From: Porodaedalea pini
Taxonomy: Eukaryota > Basidiomycota > Agaricomycetes > Hymenochaetales > Hymenochaetaceae
NCBI GenBank assembly: GCA_002794775.1
Contig: NBAY01000005.1
Span: forward strand, 1 to 64,000
Direction: 5' to 3'
Length of the DNA: 64,000 nt
The first letter of the stretch is position 1, and each line of letters begins with the position of its first letter. Below are positions 1-10,816 of the stretch, in pieces. The notes beneath the pieces are model-generated. The model was not told the DNA's origin. It saw only the letters and a list, made by a program, of their open reading frames with translations, and did no database searches. Both the position numbers and the translations under genes were made by a program.

Positions 1-323
1 AACGCACGGAACTGCTTCCGCTTTGAAGTAATGATACATGGAATGCCGATGTCCAATGTAACGCCACGGGGTTGCAGCATGACCGTCTCGCTTGCAGACG
101 CCGTCTCCCCCGCAGGCACTCGATTGAGGGTACTGGTGTCATTCAATTCCTTGTGCCGCAATGTAGCAAGAGTTGTATTTGATCCGTTGTTGCTCGATCG
201 CAGAGATCTGTCGTCTGCGATGATGGCATCCACCCACCCTTTCCCCTTCCACTTCCCTTTAATCGTCAATGTACTGCCTGCATTGGGAGGATCTTCAGGG
301 TCAATATTTACCTTAGATGGCAT
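1..323 (-). CDS. Unidentified protein, N-terminal part (runs off the left edge)
   Basis: A reading frame opens at the ATG at 323-321 and stays open to the window edge (at least 107 residues). The protein starts [16 protein letters not shown] and contains a basic KGKWKGKGW patch followed by a Ser/Asn/Thr-rich stretch. I do not recognise the family. Its start codon lies inside the last codons of the decayed RPB1 frame, whose own stop is at 313-315, so the two frames overlap by a few bases. The opposite strand is also open here (31-423), so strand choice rests on codon flow and on the abutting RPB1 frame. It may be a host gene whose promoter side was replaced by the RPB1 fragment, or another mobile-element gene. 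Confidence 0.35.
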   Translation of the reverse strand, partial: MPSKVNIDPEDPPNAGSTLTIKGKWKGKGWVDAIIADDRSLRSSNNGSNTTLATLRHKELNDTSTLNRVPAGETASASETVMLQPRGVTLDIGIPCIITSKRKQFRA

Positions 324-2690
324 TTTTGGCAATGGCAAAGCTTTCCGCGATACGGCCAGCAACGTAGTTCATCGTAAGTTTCCTGTCAAGCATCTTCGAG
401 CGACCGAGCTCAAGACGAAGTAGCCATGGCGACTGAAGATGAAGACCCGACTCAATTTCCTCGTCGGAGATGGCGAAGAATGCATCAACAAACTCCTTAT
501 CCTCCTCAATGATTGTCGTACTTGAATCAGGATTGTAGTAGATCTCGACCGCCGCTGTAACGGCACGCAGCGATGTGTACGCAAGTTCTGTTTGCACCGA
601 ATTGGCCCTCGTGTCGACAGCAGCGATTTCTGGGTCCAGGTACACTGTGAGCGACGGAGTCTTGATGTTCGCGGTGACGTTGATGATTTCTTTAAGACGC
701 GGCACACCGAGCGTGATGTTTTTACTCGAAACACCAGCATAATGGAAGGTATTTAGTGTCATCTGCGTCACTGGCTCACCAATCAACTGGGCAGCGAGTG
801 TGCCGCACATCTCGCCCGGATGAGCGACCGACCGGTTGAACTTCGTCTCCACCTCTGTTGAGATGGAACTCCTCTAGGACTAGACGAGCGGCAAAAGTCG
901 CCCGAATGTGCATGCGGAATGCAACAGAAGCGTTCTCGGCAGCCTCCTTTATCAAAAGATCATCGCAGCGCACAACGATCAGGCGGTCTGCCAGCTGCTG
1001 CACCTGCTCAATGATGTAAACCGGCTCCAGATCGCTCGGTTTTCTGGGGTCGATATGGAAAGTCTGCGTTGCGTTCTGCACGATGCGGTTCAGGTTGACA
1101 GGAAGATAGTGGGCAGCGGAATTGTCACGGCCCGGGAAAATGAATTCATGTAGCGATTTCCGATCCTCATGAAGACGGTCGTATTCCTCGTCGAGTTTTT
1201 GCCGGAGCTCGAGGGATGAGTCGTCGATACCAATTTGCAAAACACCAGGAAGGAATCCACCCTTCGGGTCAGTGACATCGACCCGATAGCGAGGTTCGAA
1301 CTCGCGATCATTGATACCAAACGTTTTGATCGTTTGCCGTTCAACAAAAGCACCGTCCATACCATCCTCGCCATGCACGAATTGGATCAGGTCACCCAGT
1401 GAGTTTCGTACAGTCCCGTCGTAGCAGACAGTCACGTCTTCGAGTGCCCTTACAAGTCGACGCTGAATGTAATCAGTCTTGGCCGTCTTGACAGCGGTAT
1501 CGATCAAACCTTCGCGACCAGCCATAGTGTGGAAGAAAAACTCTTGCGAAGTTAACCCACGAAGATACGAGTTTTCAACGAAGCCGCGCGCCTCTGGGCT
1601 GAAGTCATCCTTCGTGAAGTGAGGTAGAGTGCGATGCCTGAAGCCGATCGGGGTTTACACCCCTTCAAAGGACTGCTGACCAACACAGACGGACATCTGC
1701 GAGATGTTAATGAATGAACCCTTCGAACCCGCGACAACCATCTGTTTGACACCGGAGTGGTCACGCGCCAAGTTGAGCTCGCGTTCGACTTGACTCTCGA
1801 ACGACTCGCGAATAGTCATACCCGGTGCAGCTTTCAGACGGTCGTTAGATGCGTCTTCAATGACCTGCACGACATTCTGCTTCCGCATCTCGATCTGCTC
1901 CGTGATGTACACCATTGTCTTCTTATCCGCGACCGTATCACCAATGCCTATCCTGAATCCATTGTGGAACCGCCAGTGATTAACCATCTGCTGGAGACCA
2001 GTGAACAGCGTACGAGTCGCTTCGGGACCTTTTTCGCGGAAGACGACGTGGATAAGACCGCCTTGCAACGCTCCAACCGTCTTTTTCTACACGATACCAA
2101 AGATGATCTCGCCGATTTCAATGAGCATGCCATCGTCGAAAACGGAGCTCGAAGGTTTCAGATCAGGCGAGCGATATATCTTTATTCCACAAGGAATCGT
2201 CATGCTAAGAATCTGTTTGCCCGTCCATAATGGCTTCGGCTTCAAGATCGCCGGCGTCGGAATCGTGCCGTCCCAGTCCGGCACCCAGAGTAGGATGTTT
2301 TGCACCTGCACCCAGTCGAGGAAGCTATCCCGCAGAGTGAATTTCCGGACACTGCACAACGTGTCCTGTACGATGCCCATAACAGGTTTGTTCGCCTGCA
2401 GCGAGATGATCTGCTTTGTAACCCGTGCAATTTGATTGAGTTCGGCTCTCGCCTCTTCGCTCTGAGGAACGCTAGACGGAGCTGAGAAAGAGATGTAAAG
2501 CTAATCTTAAAAGTGACATACTGCATGTTCATCTCATCGCCATCGAAATCGGCATCATACGGTGGAGTGACGGAAAGATTTAGACGAAAGACTAAAATAC
2601 ACTAATCAACGACCATACAATGAGTTAAAGGTGGATAAACACGTACTAGAGTAAAGCATAAGTCGCACGCGATGCCTCGCCGGAGAAGGC
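313..2690 (-). pseudogene. RPB1: Internal fragment of RNA polymerase II largest subunit (RPB1), decayed
   Basis: Translated segments match the middle of RPB1 in order: [20 protein letters not shown] with the metal-binding [12 protein letters not shown] (canonical NADFDGD); [11 protein letters not shown]; the bridge-helix region with [56 protein letters not shown]; the trigger loop [12 protein letters not shown]; and [10 protein letters not shown]...VAGRIAESF. Two normal introns are visible, one splitting the [10 protein letters not shown] codon run. Neither the N-terminal ~400+ residues nor the C-terminal heptad tail is present. Lesions are an in-frame TAG at 2087-2089, an in-frame TAA near 1655-1657, and a deletion of about 34 bp with frameshift near 850 that removes the helix before ETKFN. 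Homology begins near 2680 and ends near 342, where sequence switches to unrelated frames. This is a duplicated, non-functional copy; a working RPB1 must lie elsewhere. Confidence 0.88.
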
Positions 2691-4180
2691 TTCTTCTTAT
2701 CGACTGCAGGGGACTTCTTCGTCGCTGTCTTTTTCCCTCCAGCTGTTGCCACAGATGCAGCTGATCGAATTGAATTCGCCGACGGTGACTTTCGAATGAC
2801 GGGCGTCTTGTTTGCCGTTGTTTTCGTAGATACTGTAGTAATGGGCGACACCTTCCGTGTGCGCGATGCTGCGTTTACCGTACTAATTGGTGCCGCACTC
2901 GTTTCAGAGACGCGATGCGGCCGTCCTTTCAGTAGCGCAGGCGCCGACATTTTAGGCGATCTTGAGGTTCCGGTGCTGCGCATCGAGGTCATTGACGTGG
3001 TCGAGACTTTCCTTGACCGAGTAACAGAGTCGCGTGGGTCATGTTTTCGCGACGCGTCTTGAATGTAGACTCGCGTGATGAAGCCCCGCTCCTGCTGCTG
3101 GACATTGACACATTCGAGACCGAGGATGTCGGTCGCGAGGGCGGATGAGGTGGACGAAGAGTACCTTGCTGGCCTACAGTGGCGGCATTTCTGCGGATAG
3201 TCGATGCATGTGAACGAGTAGATGAAACAGAGGAGGCGACAGACTTTAGTCTTTGCATGGAGACGATGTTTGGTAGTTTTACACTCGTGACACCTGCGTC
3301 TTTCCCAGTTGTGTGCGGAGAACGAGAAGCTACACTGGGCCGTCGAGAAACCACGGAAGATGATGCGGTAGAGCGCGCAAGGGACGAGGTCGAGCCCTTT
3401 AGTCGCGGGCTTTCTTGTTCGTCACCCTCCCCATCCACGTCCATACCTGAAGTACACGAGACCGCACTCGGTGCCCTATGGACGCTTGGACTCGTGCTAC
3501 GCGGGGTGGACGGCGCAAACTTCGAGTCTGGCCAGCTCTTCTTACGCTCACGCTCCGTTGCAGTCGTAAGGCGCGATGACGTTCGGCTAATCGTCGACGC
3601 AACGCTGCGCGCTACGCTCCGGACAGATGCGCTAGACGAGGTGACAGCCGCATTCATGCGAGCAAGGTTCTTGTTCAGCACGCTCGTACGAAGCGAATGC
3701 GACGTGCTCATGCTATCGCGCTCAGTAGTGTCTTCAACCCTGATGCCGCAGAAGACGACAATGCAGCAGATAAGATGGAAGATACAGATGCCAGAGACGG
3801 CTTTGCTGTCAGCGGCATGCTGCTTTGCATTGCTTTGATGGAGCCGAACAACTGTACAGGCCACGACTCCGATTTAGCAAGAGGTGGGGAAGGTGCCGGC
3901 GAGGAGGAGAACGAGAAATAGCGTGAGCATAAACGATAGCTAGCATTTGTTAGTCTCAAGGACAGGTGGTAGGTTCTGTGCTCGTGCTCACCTTTATGTC
4001 CCCAAACCTCCGAGTCCGTGTTGCTGCCTTCGTCCATCGCGTCCTCATCCAGTAGATCCCAGACGACATCTGGGAAGCGATCTTTCATGCGATGAAAGAG
4101 CAATTGGAGGTCCTCTTGCCATGCTGTCGTCGACCTCTTTGTTGCCTCGAGCAGTGCGGGTGGGCAGGCAGGCAGCTATG
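2690..4180 (-). pseudogene. Ser-rich gene of unknown function, frame-disrupted
   Basis: A Ser/Arg/Thr-rich protein is encoded on the minus strand. From the 5' side the reading is AWQEDLQLLFHRMKDRFPDVVWDLL, an acidic stretch, EVWGHK, then after a plausible intron AIVYAHA. The DVVW...GHKAIVYA pattern resembles the start of a BTB/POZ domain (inference, weak). Downstream are many SSASVRSVARS-type repeats and a predicted basic Ser-rich tail ending KKSPAVDKKKPSPA at about 2690, where RPB1 sequence begins. The frame shifts at least twice, near 3700-3900 and at about 3020, so no single product can be read even allowing introns. Together with the adjoining RPB1 fragment this looks like a rearranged locus rather than a live gene. 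Confidence 0.45.
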
Positions 4181-4189
4181 ACGGGGCCG

Positions 4190-4640
4190 CTACCATGAGA
4201 AGCAGTGATGTAGTGTGATTAAGAAAAAAGCAGAGAAAGCCCAAGAGAAAAGTGAAGGAGACAAGTCAACTCAGGTGTGCCTCCGCTGAGGATCACATGG
4301 GGGAGTGAAGCGAGTGTCTTTGCTGCAGCAAAACAGACTCGTCAACGACCGCAAGGGTGGAGATCACATGTTGGCACTGTCGTCAACTCTGCTTTCGACC
4401 GATTTTTAATTCAACCAGGCCACTTTATTTTACCAAAAATACATAAACAGACAGAGAATTGTCTGAAGTTTTTTTACATGGTTCAAACTTGAGAATTGGA
4501 TGGTTAAATAAAATAAAATATGTCAATGAAGAAAGTGAGCACTGTACAGCCACAAAAGCAGTGAACGACTTCATCGCCACTGCTCAATTTAGCAGAAAAG
4601 GGGTCCAAAATTAACATATATGGTATGCCATCAGCTTATA
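4190..4640. other. Intergenic stretch, nothing recognised
   Basis: AT-rich sequence between the Ser-rich gene remnant and the coding-like fragment split by the copia element. No convincing reading frame, repeat or RNA gene was seen. Confidence 0.5.
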
Positions 4641-4813
4641 AAAGCTGACAAAAACCCAAATCAGGCTCCCTAACTTTGCCCACAACAAAAGACGATACTT
4701 CGTAAACTCAGTAATCGTAACAGCGTGTACCGATGGGTCAGAAGGCTCAGTAACGATGGCAGAGATTTCAGAGGAAGTGTTGGATGAGGATTTGGAGGTG
4801 GCGAAGTACAAGA
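4641..4813 (+). pseudogene. Coding-like fragment, left half, interrupted by the copia element
   Basis: Plus-strand frame reading RLPNFAHNKRRYFVNSV, then an acidic ISEEVLDEDLEVAKYK, ending at the copia target site CAAGA (4809-4813). The same frame resumes at 10822 (ILLNEAKKRASVVKKAKIGG), so removing one target duplication and the element restores a continuous frame. Family not recognised; it may belong to another transposon. The upstream limit is a stop or an intron acceptor near 4640. Confidence 0.45.
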
Positions 4814-5099
4814 TATTAGCAGCAGTGAACCAAAAGGGGTCACACTTCACACCTGAGTCCAATGGATGAGTGCAACAGATGGATATATATTAATATACAA
4901 GTGCATACCTGAGTCCAATGGATGAGTGCAACAGATAGGGACACTCATACATTGTCTCAGCCGCTTTGAAGCTAATATTACATAAGACAAAAATCACGTG
5001 ATGTTCGCACATGCGCGCGCATGTGCGAACAGAGGCGTGGGAATAAATCAAGAAAAGCATGGAAAACATAAAATAAGTGTCAGAATCACACTTCCAACA
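4814..5099 (-). repeat. Copia 3' LTR (286 bp)
   Basis: Identical to 10531-10816 except one base (g at 4881 versus a at 10598). On the minus strand it begins TGTTGGAAG. It contains a 28-bp perfect palindrome at 5003-5030 and two copies of a ~30-bp direct repeat (CCTGAGTCCAATGGATGAGT...) near 4850 and 4908. A purine-rich tract (AGGTGGGAG on the minus strand) lies immediately inside, as expected for a polypurine tract. Confidence 0.95.
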
Positions 5100-5127
5100 C
5101 TCCCACCTGATCTGACACATCTGTAAG

Positions 5128-8100
5128 TCACCTAAGACCTAACATCCCACACATCTCTCCCACTTTCAAGCGCCCAAGGGCTTTGGTCATGATATCAGCT
5201 GGCATAGACTTAGTGGGCAAGTACCTCACATCCACATAGCCTGCTTCAACCACATCTCTCAGCCAGTAATGACGCAAATCCAGGTGTTTCATGCGCCCAT
5301 GATGTTCAGGATTTCTGGCAACTGCTAATGCAGACTGGTTGTCAACATAGAGAACAGATGGGGCATCAAAATGATACCCAAACTCAGTGAGCAAGTTGCG
5401 CAACCATATGATCTCTTGTCCTGATTGTACAGCAGCAATGTATTCTGCCTCAGTAGTAGAGAGAGTCACAATGGTTTGCAACCGACTTGCCCAACTGATT
5501 GCACCAGTTCCCATTTTAACCACCATGCCACTTGTAGAGCGCCTGTCATCCTCATCACCACCATGGTCTGCATCAGAGAATGTGGTGAACAGCTCAGCTG
5601 AGTTGGGGTCAGATGCATAAGTCAACTTGTAGTCTTTGGTACCTTGAAGGTAACAACACAAGTGCTTTGCAGCCTTCCAGTGAGCCATGCCAGGATTAGC
5701 ACTAAAACGTGCCAGAACTCCCACTGCATAAGCAATGTCTGGGCGTGTAGCCACAGCAAGATACATGAGAGCGCCCACCAACTGCTTGTAAGGAACAGTC
5801 TTCATGAAGGCAGTCTCTTCATCATTCTTGGGAGCCATGGACTTGCTAAGCTTATGACCTTCAGGTAATGGGGTTGTCACAGTGCCACAGTTGCTAAGTT
5901 CAAAACGCTCAAGTATGTCAATGATATACTGGCGCTGAGATATAGACAAAGAGTGCTGAGAGCGATCACGCTCAATGTGAACTCCCAAGAGGAATGAAGT
6001 TGGCCCGAGGTCATGTAGCTTGAAGTGCTTCTCCAACTCACTCTTCACAAACTGGTACTGCTCCTTTGACTTTGCAGCAATGGTCATGTCATCAACATAG
6101 ACAGGAATGATAATGCGCACATCCTCTCTGCGATAGACCCATATACTGTTGTCGCAGCGCACCAGTTGGAAGCCCATACCCTTCAGTACTGAATCGAGTT
6201 TCTTGTGCCACTGGCGTCCAGCTTGTTTCAGTCCATAGATAGACTTTACTAGCTTAAGAACAAATCCAGCACCATAATACTCCTCAAACCCTTCAGGCTG
6301 GTCCATGTAGACATCATGATCCATCTCACCATTGAGAAAAGCGGTGGAGATGTCTACACTGTAAAGCTCAAGGTCCTCAAGTGCAGCTATAGCCAGAATT
6401 GCACGTAGTGCCGCCCACTTTGCAGTTGGTGCAAACACCTGTGAAAACTCCAATCCTGGTCGCTGTGAGTATCCCTTTGCAACCAGTCTTGCCTTGTACC
6501 TGTCCACAGAGCCATCTGCCTTGCGCTTGAGTTTGAACACCCAGCGACAACCAATAGTTTTATGACCAGTTGGAAGTCTGACAGGCTGGAAAGTGCCATT
6601 CTCAATCAGACTGATGAACTCTTCCATTGCAGCCTGTTCCCAAAGATGGGCATCAGGGCGCCCCTTGATATCCTTCCACTGGTAGGGCTCTGGACCATAT
6701 TGCTTGCGCACTTCTGCAGAGAATACATGCTCAAGACGATTTGTAGACTTGAAGACATAGTCAAACACATCATCAAAAGCAATGTACTTGTCTTCAAGAC
6801 CTGCATTTGTGCCAAAGTCCATGAGCCCATTGAACATGAGCGCTTCTGCTTGCATCTCCTCTTCAGACATGACATCAAGTTCATCGTGCTGTTCAGCATC
6901 CTCCATGTGCACATCCATTTCTGGCTGATGCACAACTTCAGGCTCAGGTATGGGAACAGGATCAGGTCTAGGAATGCGTCGACCTGGATAATCCATAAGT
7001 GGATTGATCATTCTGTCCCATGCACCAGTGGTAGTGCGTGGTTTTGGCCTGGGAGGAGGAGCTGATGACGGAGTTTGAGTCTGATTAGGGTGCTCACTCC
7101 TTGGTTTCTTAGCAGGAGGAGTCTGAGAAGGTGGAGGAGACACAGTGTGTTTACGTGCAGAAGAAAGTGAAGAAGGGGAACGAGTTGGTAGAGGTACAGG
7201 AGGGTCCACTGTATGAACAGGAGGTGGAGGAGATGGCAGAACATCATCATCATCGTCACTTTCTACTCCCACCTGTTCTGGCAGATCTTTTGCCTCTGGA
7301 GGAGATTGTACCCGCAAATCAACAGGAGTCCTAGAATTGCCTGGAAACACGTGTTCATCAAACTGAGCAGAGTCACTAATGATCTCCTTGCGTGTAACAG
7401 GGTTCCAGAATAGCCATCCTTTGTAATTTGCAGGGTAGCCAAGGAAGACACATTTCTGTGTGTGGGATTGCAACTGTTTGCGTTGATCTTTCTGGACATG
7501 CACATATGAAGTGCAGCCAAAAACGCGAAAATGAGAAACATCTGGTTTAGACTTGTACCAGAGTTGATAGGGTGTGTTGTCATTCACCGCAGATGTAGGA
7601 GAGCGATTATGGACATGAACAAAAGCAGCAACTGCATCCCACCAGAAAGTAGCAGGTAAGTGTGCTTCATTCAGCATAGTGGTGATGCCCTCAGCTAACG
7701 TCCTGTTTGCGCGTTCAGCAACACCGTTTTGGTGGGGTTCATTTCTGACAGTGTGCTGGCGATGAATGCCTTCATTTTCACAGAGTTGATCCCATTCCTT
7801 TGGCATGTATTCTCCTCCCTTATCATCACGAGTGGCCTTAATCTTCAAATCTAACTGATTCTCTGCATATGCCTTAAAATGCTTAAAAGCACTAAAAGCG
7901 TCACTCTTCTTCTTCAAAGGCAAAACTGCCCAGAAGCGACTGAAATCATCAATGAAGGTGATCCAGTACTTGTAACCATTCCTTGACTGAATGGGAAGAG
8001 GACCATGCACATCTGAGTGAACCAATTGAAGAAGACTTGATGCACGATGCGATGCAAGTTTTGAGACATTAGAACGATGCTGTTTGCCTGCAATGCAAGG

Positions 8101-9543
8101 CTCACAGATCGGATCTGGCAAGTCCTTTGACTTAATCACCATTCCCTCAACTAAATGCTCATTGAGCAGTTTCTTCACATCACCATGGTGTAGGTGTGCA
8201 AAACGTCGATGCCACAGAGTCAAATCAAGTGGACAAGTGCTTGTAAGTGCAGAGAATGCACTCATGGGTACGACTTGGCCATTGAGTGATGCAGCATTGT
8301 TGGGAGTGACATTTGCAGTGAAGAGGAGAGTGCCATTTCGATTGAATAGAATCTTATCACGCTGAATGGTGACAATATACGATTTGGCACGAGTTAAATA
8401 CAGGACTGAGAGGAGATTGTTTCGCAAATCAGGGACATGAAGTACACGTTCAAATTCAAGTAAGTGTCCATCTTTGCCATTGATTACTGGTTGAAATCGC
8501 ACTGTGCCCACTCCAACAGAATAGATGATTTCGTTGTTTGCAAGGCGTATAGGGGTGCGATTTGGTGAATATTTGTGAAACCAGTGTCGGTGGGGTGTCA
8601 TGTGGCAAGTGGCACCTGTATCAATGATCCAATCAGTTCCTGCATCAAGAATGAGGGGTGTATGGGGGTTGGTGAAGTCTGGGGTACTTGCATTTCCAGC
8701 AAATTCAGCAGATTGGACAGACTCGGAGTCGTCCTGCTGAGCAGATTGTGCTTTCTCCTTAGTCTTCCCTTTGTTATCCTTCCTCTTGGCCCTAATTGCC
8801 TCAATTGCATCACATCTCTTGAAGCACTTTGACTCTGGATGACCTTTAATGCCGCAAAATTCGCAGACAACAGGCTGAGACAATGAGGAAGGCTTAGAGG
8901 GAGCAGAGGACGCTTTCAGGGCCATGGACTGATCACCAGCACGCGATTGACGGTTCATTTGCTCCTGCATAAATGCTTCCTTAAGCGTCTTTAACTTGAA
9001 ATCTGTCAGGAGCAAGAGTGCAGAGCGGAAGGATGAGTACTCTTCAGGCAGGGAGCGAACCAGGGCAACACATGCAAGCTCATCCTCAAACTCTTCGAGT
9101 TTGAGAGTGCTAGTGCGCGTATTTCTGATGTTATGAAGTCCATGCTCAACTCTGCTGACTAGTGCGGTCAAAGACTCATCCTTCTTCTTGCTGATACCGA
9201 AAAACTCGTCATAGGCAATAAAACGTGCAGCTGGGTTGTCCTGCTTGTGCAGTTTCTCGAGCGCTTTCCACATCTCTACAGGGTCACCCATGTGTGATTG
9301 TACCAAAATCTGCATGCTGTTTTCGAGTTTCTGGTAGATAAGGCCGGCTGCTTGCTCAGCCCTTTCTTCCCAGAGTTCGACTTTATCAGGAGGAGAAGAT
9401 GGCTTCGACTCCTTGCCTGAAACAAGGCGCCAAAGCTTCTTGTACTGAAGGGCAGCCTGCATGTCGAATTTCCAAGTAGGATAGTTGCCTTCACCCAACT
9501 TGTTAAATGAAGACAGTGAGTCGGCAGGGGCAGATTCGGACAT
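5128..9543 (-). CDS. Copia gag-pol polyprotein (1471 aa)
   Basis: A single uninterrupted frame encodes all copia domains in the order gag, protease, integrase, reverse transcriptase, RNase H. Residues 1-220 are a UBN2-type gag. A zinc knuckle CEFCGIKGHPESKCF lies near 230. The protease active site is WIIDTGATCHMTPH (near 305). The GAG-pre-integrase segment is LWHRRFAHLHHGDVKKLL. The integrase core shows HSDVHGPL, RDDKGGEY and GVAERANRT (D, D, E). A Pro/Ser-rich linker precedes the reverse transcriptase, with CRWVFKLKRKADGS, YSVDISTAFLNGE and YVDDM. RNase H shows FSDADHGGDEDDRRSTSG and LSTTEAEYIA. The start is the ATG at 9543 (MSESAPADS). No frameshift separates gag from pol, which is usual for copia. 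The element is probably still mobile. Confidence 0.96.
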   Translation of the reverse strand: MSESAPADSLSSFNKLGEGNYPTWKFDMQAALQYKKLWRLVSGKESKPSSPPDKVELWEERAEQAAGLIYQKLENSMQILVQSHMGDPVEMWKALEKLHKQDNPAARFIAYDEFFGISKKKDESLTALVSRVEHGLHNIRNTRTSTLKLEEFEDELACVALVRSLPEEYSSFRSALLLLTDFKLKTLKEAFMQEQMNRQSRAGDQSMALKASSAPSKPSSLSQPVVCEFCGIKGHPESKCFKRCDAIEAIRAKRKDNKGKTKEKAQSAQQDDSESVQSAEFAGNASTPDFTNPHTPLILDAGTDWIIDTGATCHMTPHRHWFHKYSPNRTPIRLANNEIIYSVGVGTVRFQPVINGKDGHLLEFERVLHVPDLRNNLLSVLYLTRAKSYIVTIQRDKILFNRNGTLLFTANVTPNNAASLNGQVVPMSAFSALTSTCPLDLTLWHRRFAHLHHGDVKKLLNEHLVEGMVIKSKDLPDPICEPCIAGKQHRSNVSKLASHRASSLLQLVHSDVHGPLPIQSRNGYKYWITFIDDFSRFWAVLPLKKKSDAFSAFKHFKAYAENQLDLKIKATRDDKGGEYMPKEWDQLCENEGIHRQHTVRNEPHQNGVAERANRTLAEGITTMLNEAHLPATFWWDAVAAFVHVHNRSPTSAVNDNTPYQLWYKSKPDVSHFRVFGCTSYVHVQKDQRKQLQSHTQKCVFLGYPANYKGWLFWNPVTRKEIISDSAQFDEHVFPGNSRTPVDLRVQSPPEAKDLPEQVGVESDDDDDVLPSPPPPVHTVDPPVPLPTRSPSSLSSARKHTVSPPPSQTPPAKKPRSEHPNQTQTPSSAPPPRPKPRTTTGAWDRMINPLMDYPGRRIPRPDPVPIPEPEVVHQPEMDVHMEDAEQHDELDVMSEEEMQAEALMFNGLMDFGTNAGLEDKYIAFDDVFDYVFKSTNRLEHVFSAEVRKQYGPEPYQWKDIKGRPDAHLWEQAAMEEFISLIENGTFQPVRLPTGHKTIGCRWVFKLKRKADGSVDRYKARLVAKGYSQRPGLEFSQVFAPTAKWAALRAILAIAALEDLELYSVDISTAFLNGEMDHDVYMDQPEGFEEYYGAGFVLKLVKSIYGLKQAGRQWHKKLDSVLKGMGFQLVRCDNSIWVYRREDVRIIIPVYVDDMTIAAKSKEQYQFVKSELEKHFKLHDLGPTSFLLGVHIERDRSQHSLSISQRQYIIDILERFELSNCGTVTTPLPEGHKLSKSMAPKNDEETAFMKTVPYKQLVGALMYLAVATRPDIAYAVGVLARFSANPGMAHWKAAKHLCCYLQGTKDYKLTYASDPNSAELFTTFSDADHGGDEDDRRSTSGMVVKMGTGAISWASRLQTIVTLSTTEAEYIAAVQSGQEIIWLRNLLTEFGYHFDAPSVLYVDNQSALAVARNPEHHGRMKHLDLRHYWLRDVVEAGYVDVRYLPTKSMPADIMTKALGRLKVGEMCGMLGLR

Positions 9544-10513
9544 GACGTTTCACAGGCAGGTAGGGGACGATGGGTACAACGTGTGTGTGATGTTTGGGAG
9601 GAATTGGATGTGTGAGTGGGGCACAGTGAAGGAAAGTGTGTACAGACCACAATGACACGATTACAGATGACAGTTCAATGCAAGCCAATGAAGGTTACCA
9701 GACACTCAAAACGTCGAAGTATACACAGAGTCGCCGCAAGACAGTGCTGGTCTGTTGGTCTGCTAAGACCCCGCAGGCACCGCTGACTGAGAGAGGCTCT
9801 AGGCTTAAGTGACACTCAAAAGAGCGTCACAATCAGCGAACTAAGGCTGAGCAGTCGAGCTTCACAGACGATAGGCTAGTCTGATCCAACAACAACAGAA
9901 TGGGGTGAAATGGGCCTTAATCAACTCACACCAGAGCTGGTAACCGTGCAAAATGGGACACTGAGGGAGAACGAGTGGTGTGATTGCAATGCAAATCAAC
10001 ACACACTGAGGAGGCGTGAACACGAGCACGCAGACGAAGTTTCGAGAGAATCGGACCAAGGGTTCCGCAGAAAATGCGATAACCACGCGATGCAGCAAAG
10101 TGCAGAGTGTAATAAGAGTGGTTGCTCAGTAAAACGTTGCAGCACACTCAAATCGAGTTGAATATCGATGTAAGTTGGCACAAACGTAGATCACACGTAA
10201 CCCCAACAATGTGCCAAGGTATAGTGCGAACAGTCAAGCCAATATCGAGTGATGGGTGATAGAGAGGTTTTGGATGCAGGTGGTGAATGAATGCAGTGTA
10301 GTGCGATGGGAAGTGGATGTGGTGGCACGAAACTTGGCAGAGACGCGGCAGACACACCGATTTTCCAATCAACAAAGATCCAGCTCAATCCAACCACCAG
10401 GAACGTTGCAATCGGCGAAACACTGTGTGTAGGGTGTGCAGATCAGGTCCGATCAGTCTATAATTGAAGCAGGGGGTGCTTCTCGAAGTCCAGAACCAGT
10501 GTGCGAAGTTAGA
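9544..10513 (-). other. Copia 5' leader, no gene seen
   Basis: Nearly 1 kb between the 5' LTR and the gag-pol ATG. Short frames exist on both strands but none resembles a known protein. It probably contains the packaging/dimerisation region. Confidence 0.6.
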
Positions 10514-10530
10514 GCGCAAGGCTCATAACC
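10514..10530 (-). promoter_or_regulatory. Copia primer-binding site matching the initiator tRNA-Met anticodon arm
   Basis: Immediately inside the 5' LTR the plus strand reads GCGCAAGGCTCATAACC. That is the anticodon-arm sense sequence of eukaryotic initiator tRNA-Met (yeast GCGCAGGGCTCATAACCC, one mismatch). It does not match a tRNA 3' end. Drosophila copia is known to prime from an internal fragment of initiator tRNA-Met in this way. Confidence 0.75.
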
Positions 10531-10816
10531 TATTAGCAGCAGTGAACCAAAAGGGGTCACACTTCACACCTGAGTCCAATGGATGAGTGCAACAGATAGA
10601 TATATATTAATATACAAGTGCATACCTGAGTCCAATGGATGAGTGCAACAGATAGGGACACTCATACATTGTCTCAGCCGCTTTGAAGCTAATATTACAT
10701 AAGACAAAAATCACGTGATGTTCGCACATGCGCGCGCATGTGCGAACAGAGGCGTGGGAATAAATCAAGAAAAGCATGGAAAACATAAAATAAGTGTCAG
10801 AATCACACTTCCAACA
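10531..10816 (-). repeat. Copia 5' LTR (286 bp)
   Basis: Pair of 4814-5099 with one substitution. The target duplication CAAGA follows at 10817-10821. The 28-bp palindrome is at 10720-10747. Confidence 0.95.

Larger units (their letters stand above)
4814..10816 (-). mobile_element. Complete Ty1/copia LTR retrotransposon, young
   Basis: A 6.0-kb element with two 286-bp LTRs, a single intact gag-pol frame (5128-9543), a 1-kb 5' leader and flanking 5-bp direct repeats CAAGA (4809-4813 and 10817-10821). One mismatch between LTRs and no coding lesions indicate a very recent insertion. It interrupts a plus-strand coding-like fragment and lies 0.2 kb from gypsy copy A. Confidence 0.95.

Noticed and set aside
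1285..1310. GGTTCGAACTC resembling a tRNA B box
   Set aside because: It lies in the RPB1 coding frame and no cloverleaf or A box is present.
3179..3838. Plus-strand 219-residue frame opposite the Ser-rich gene
   Set aside because: Composition is the mirror of a Ser/Arg-rich frame on the minus strand; no domain or splice context.
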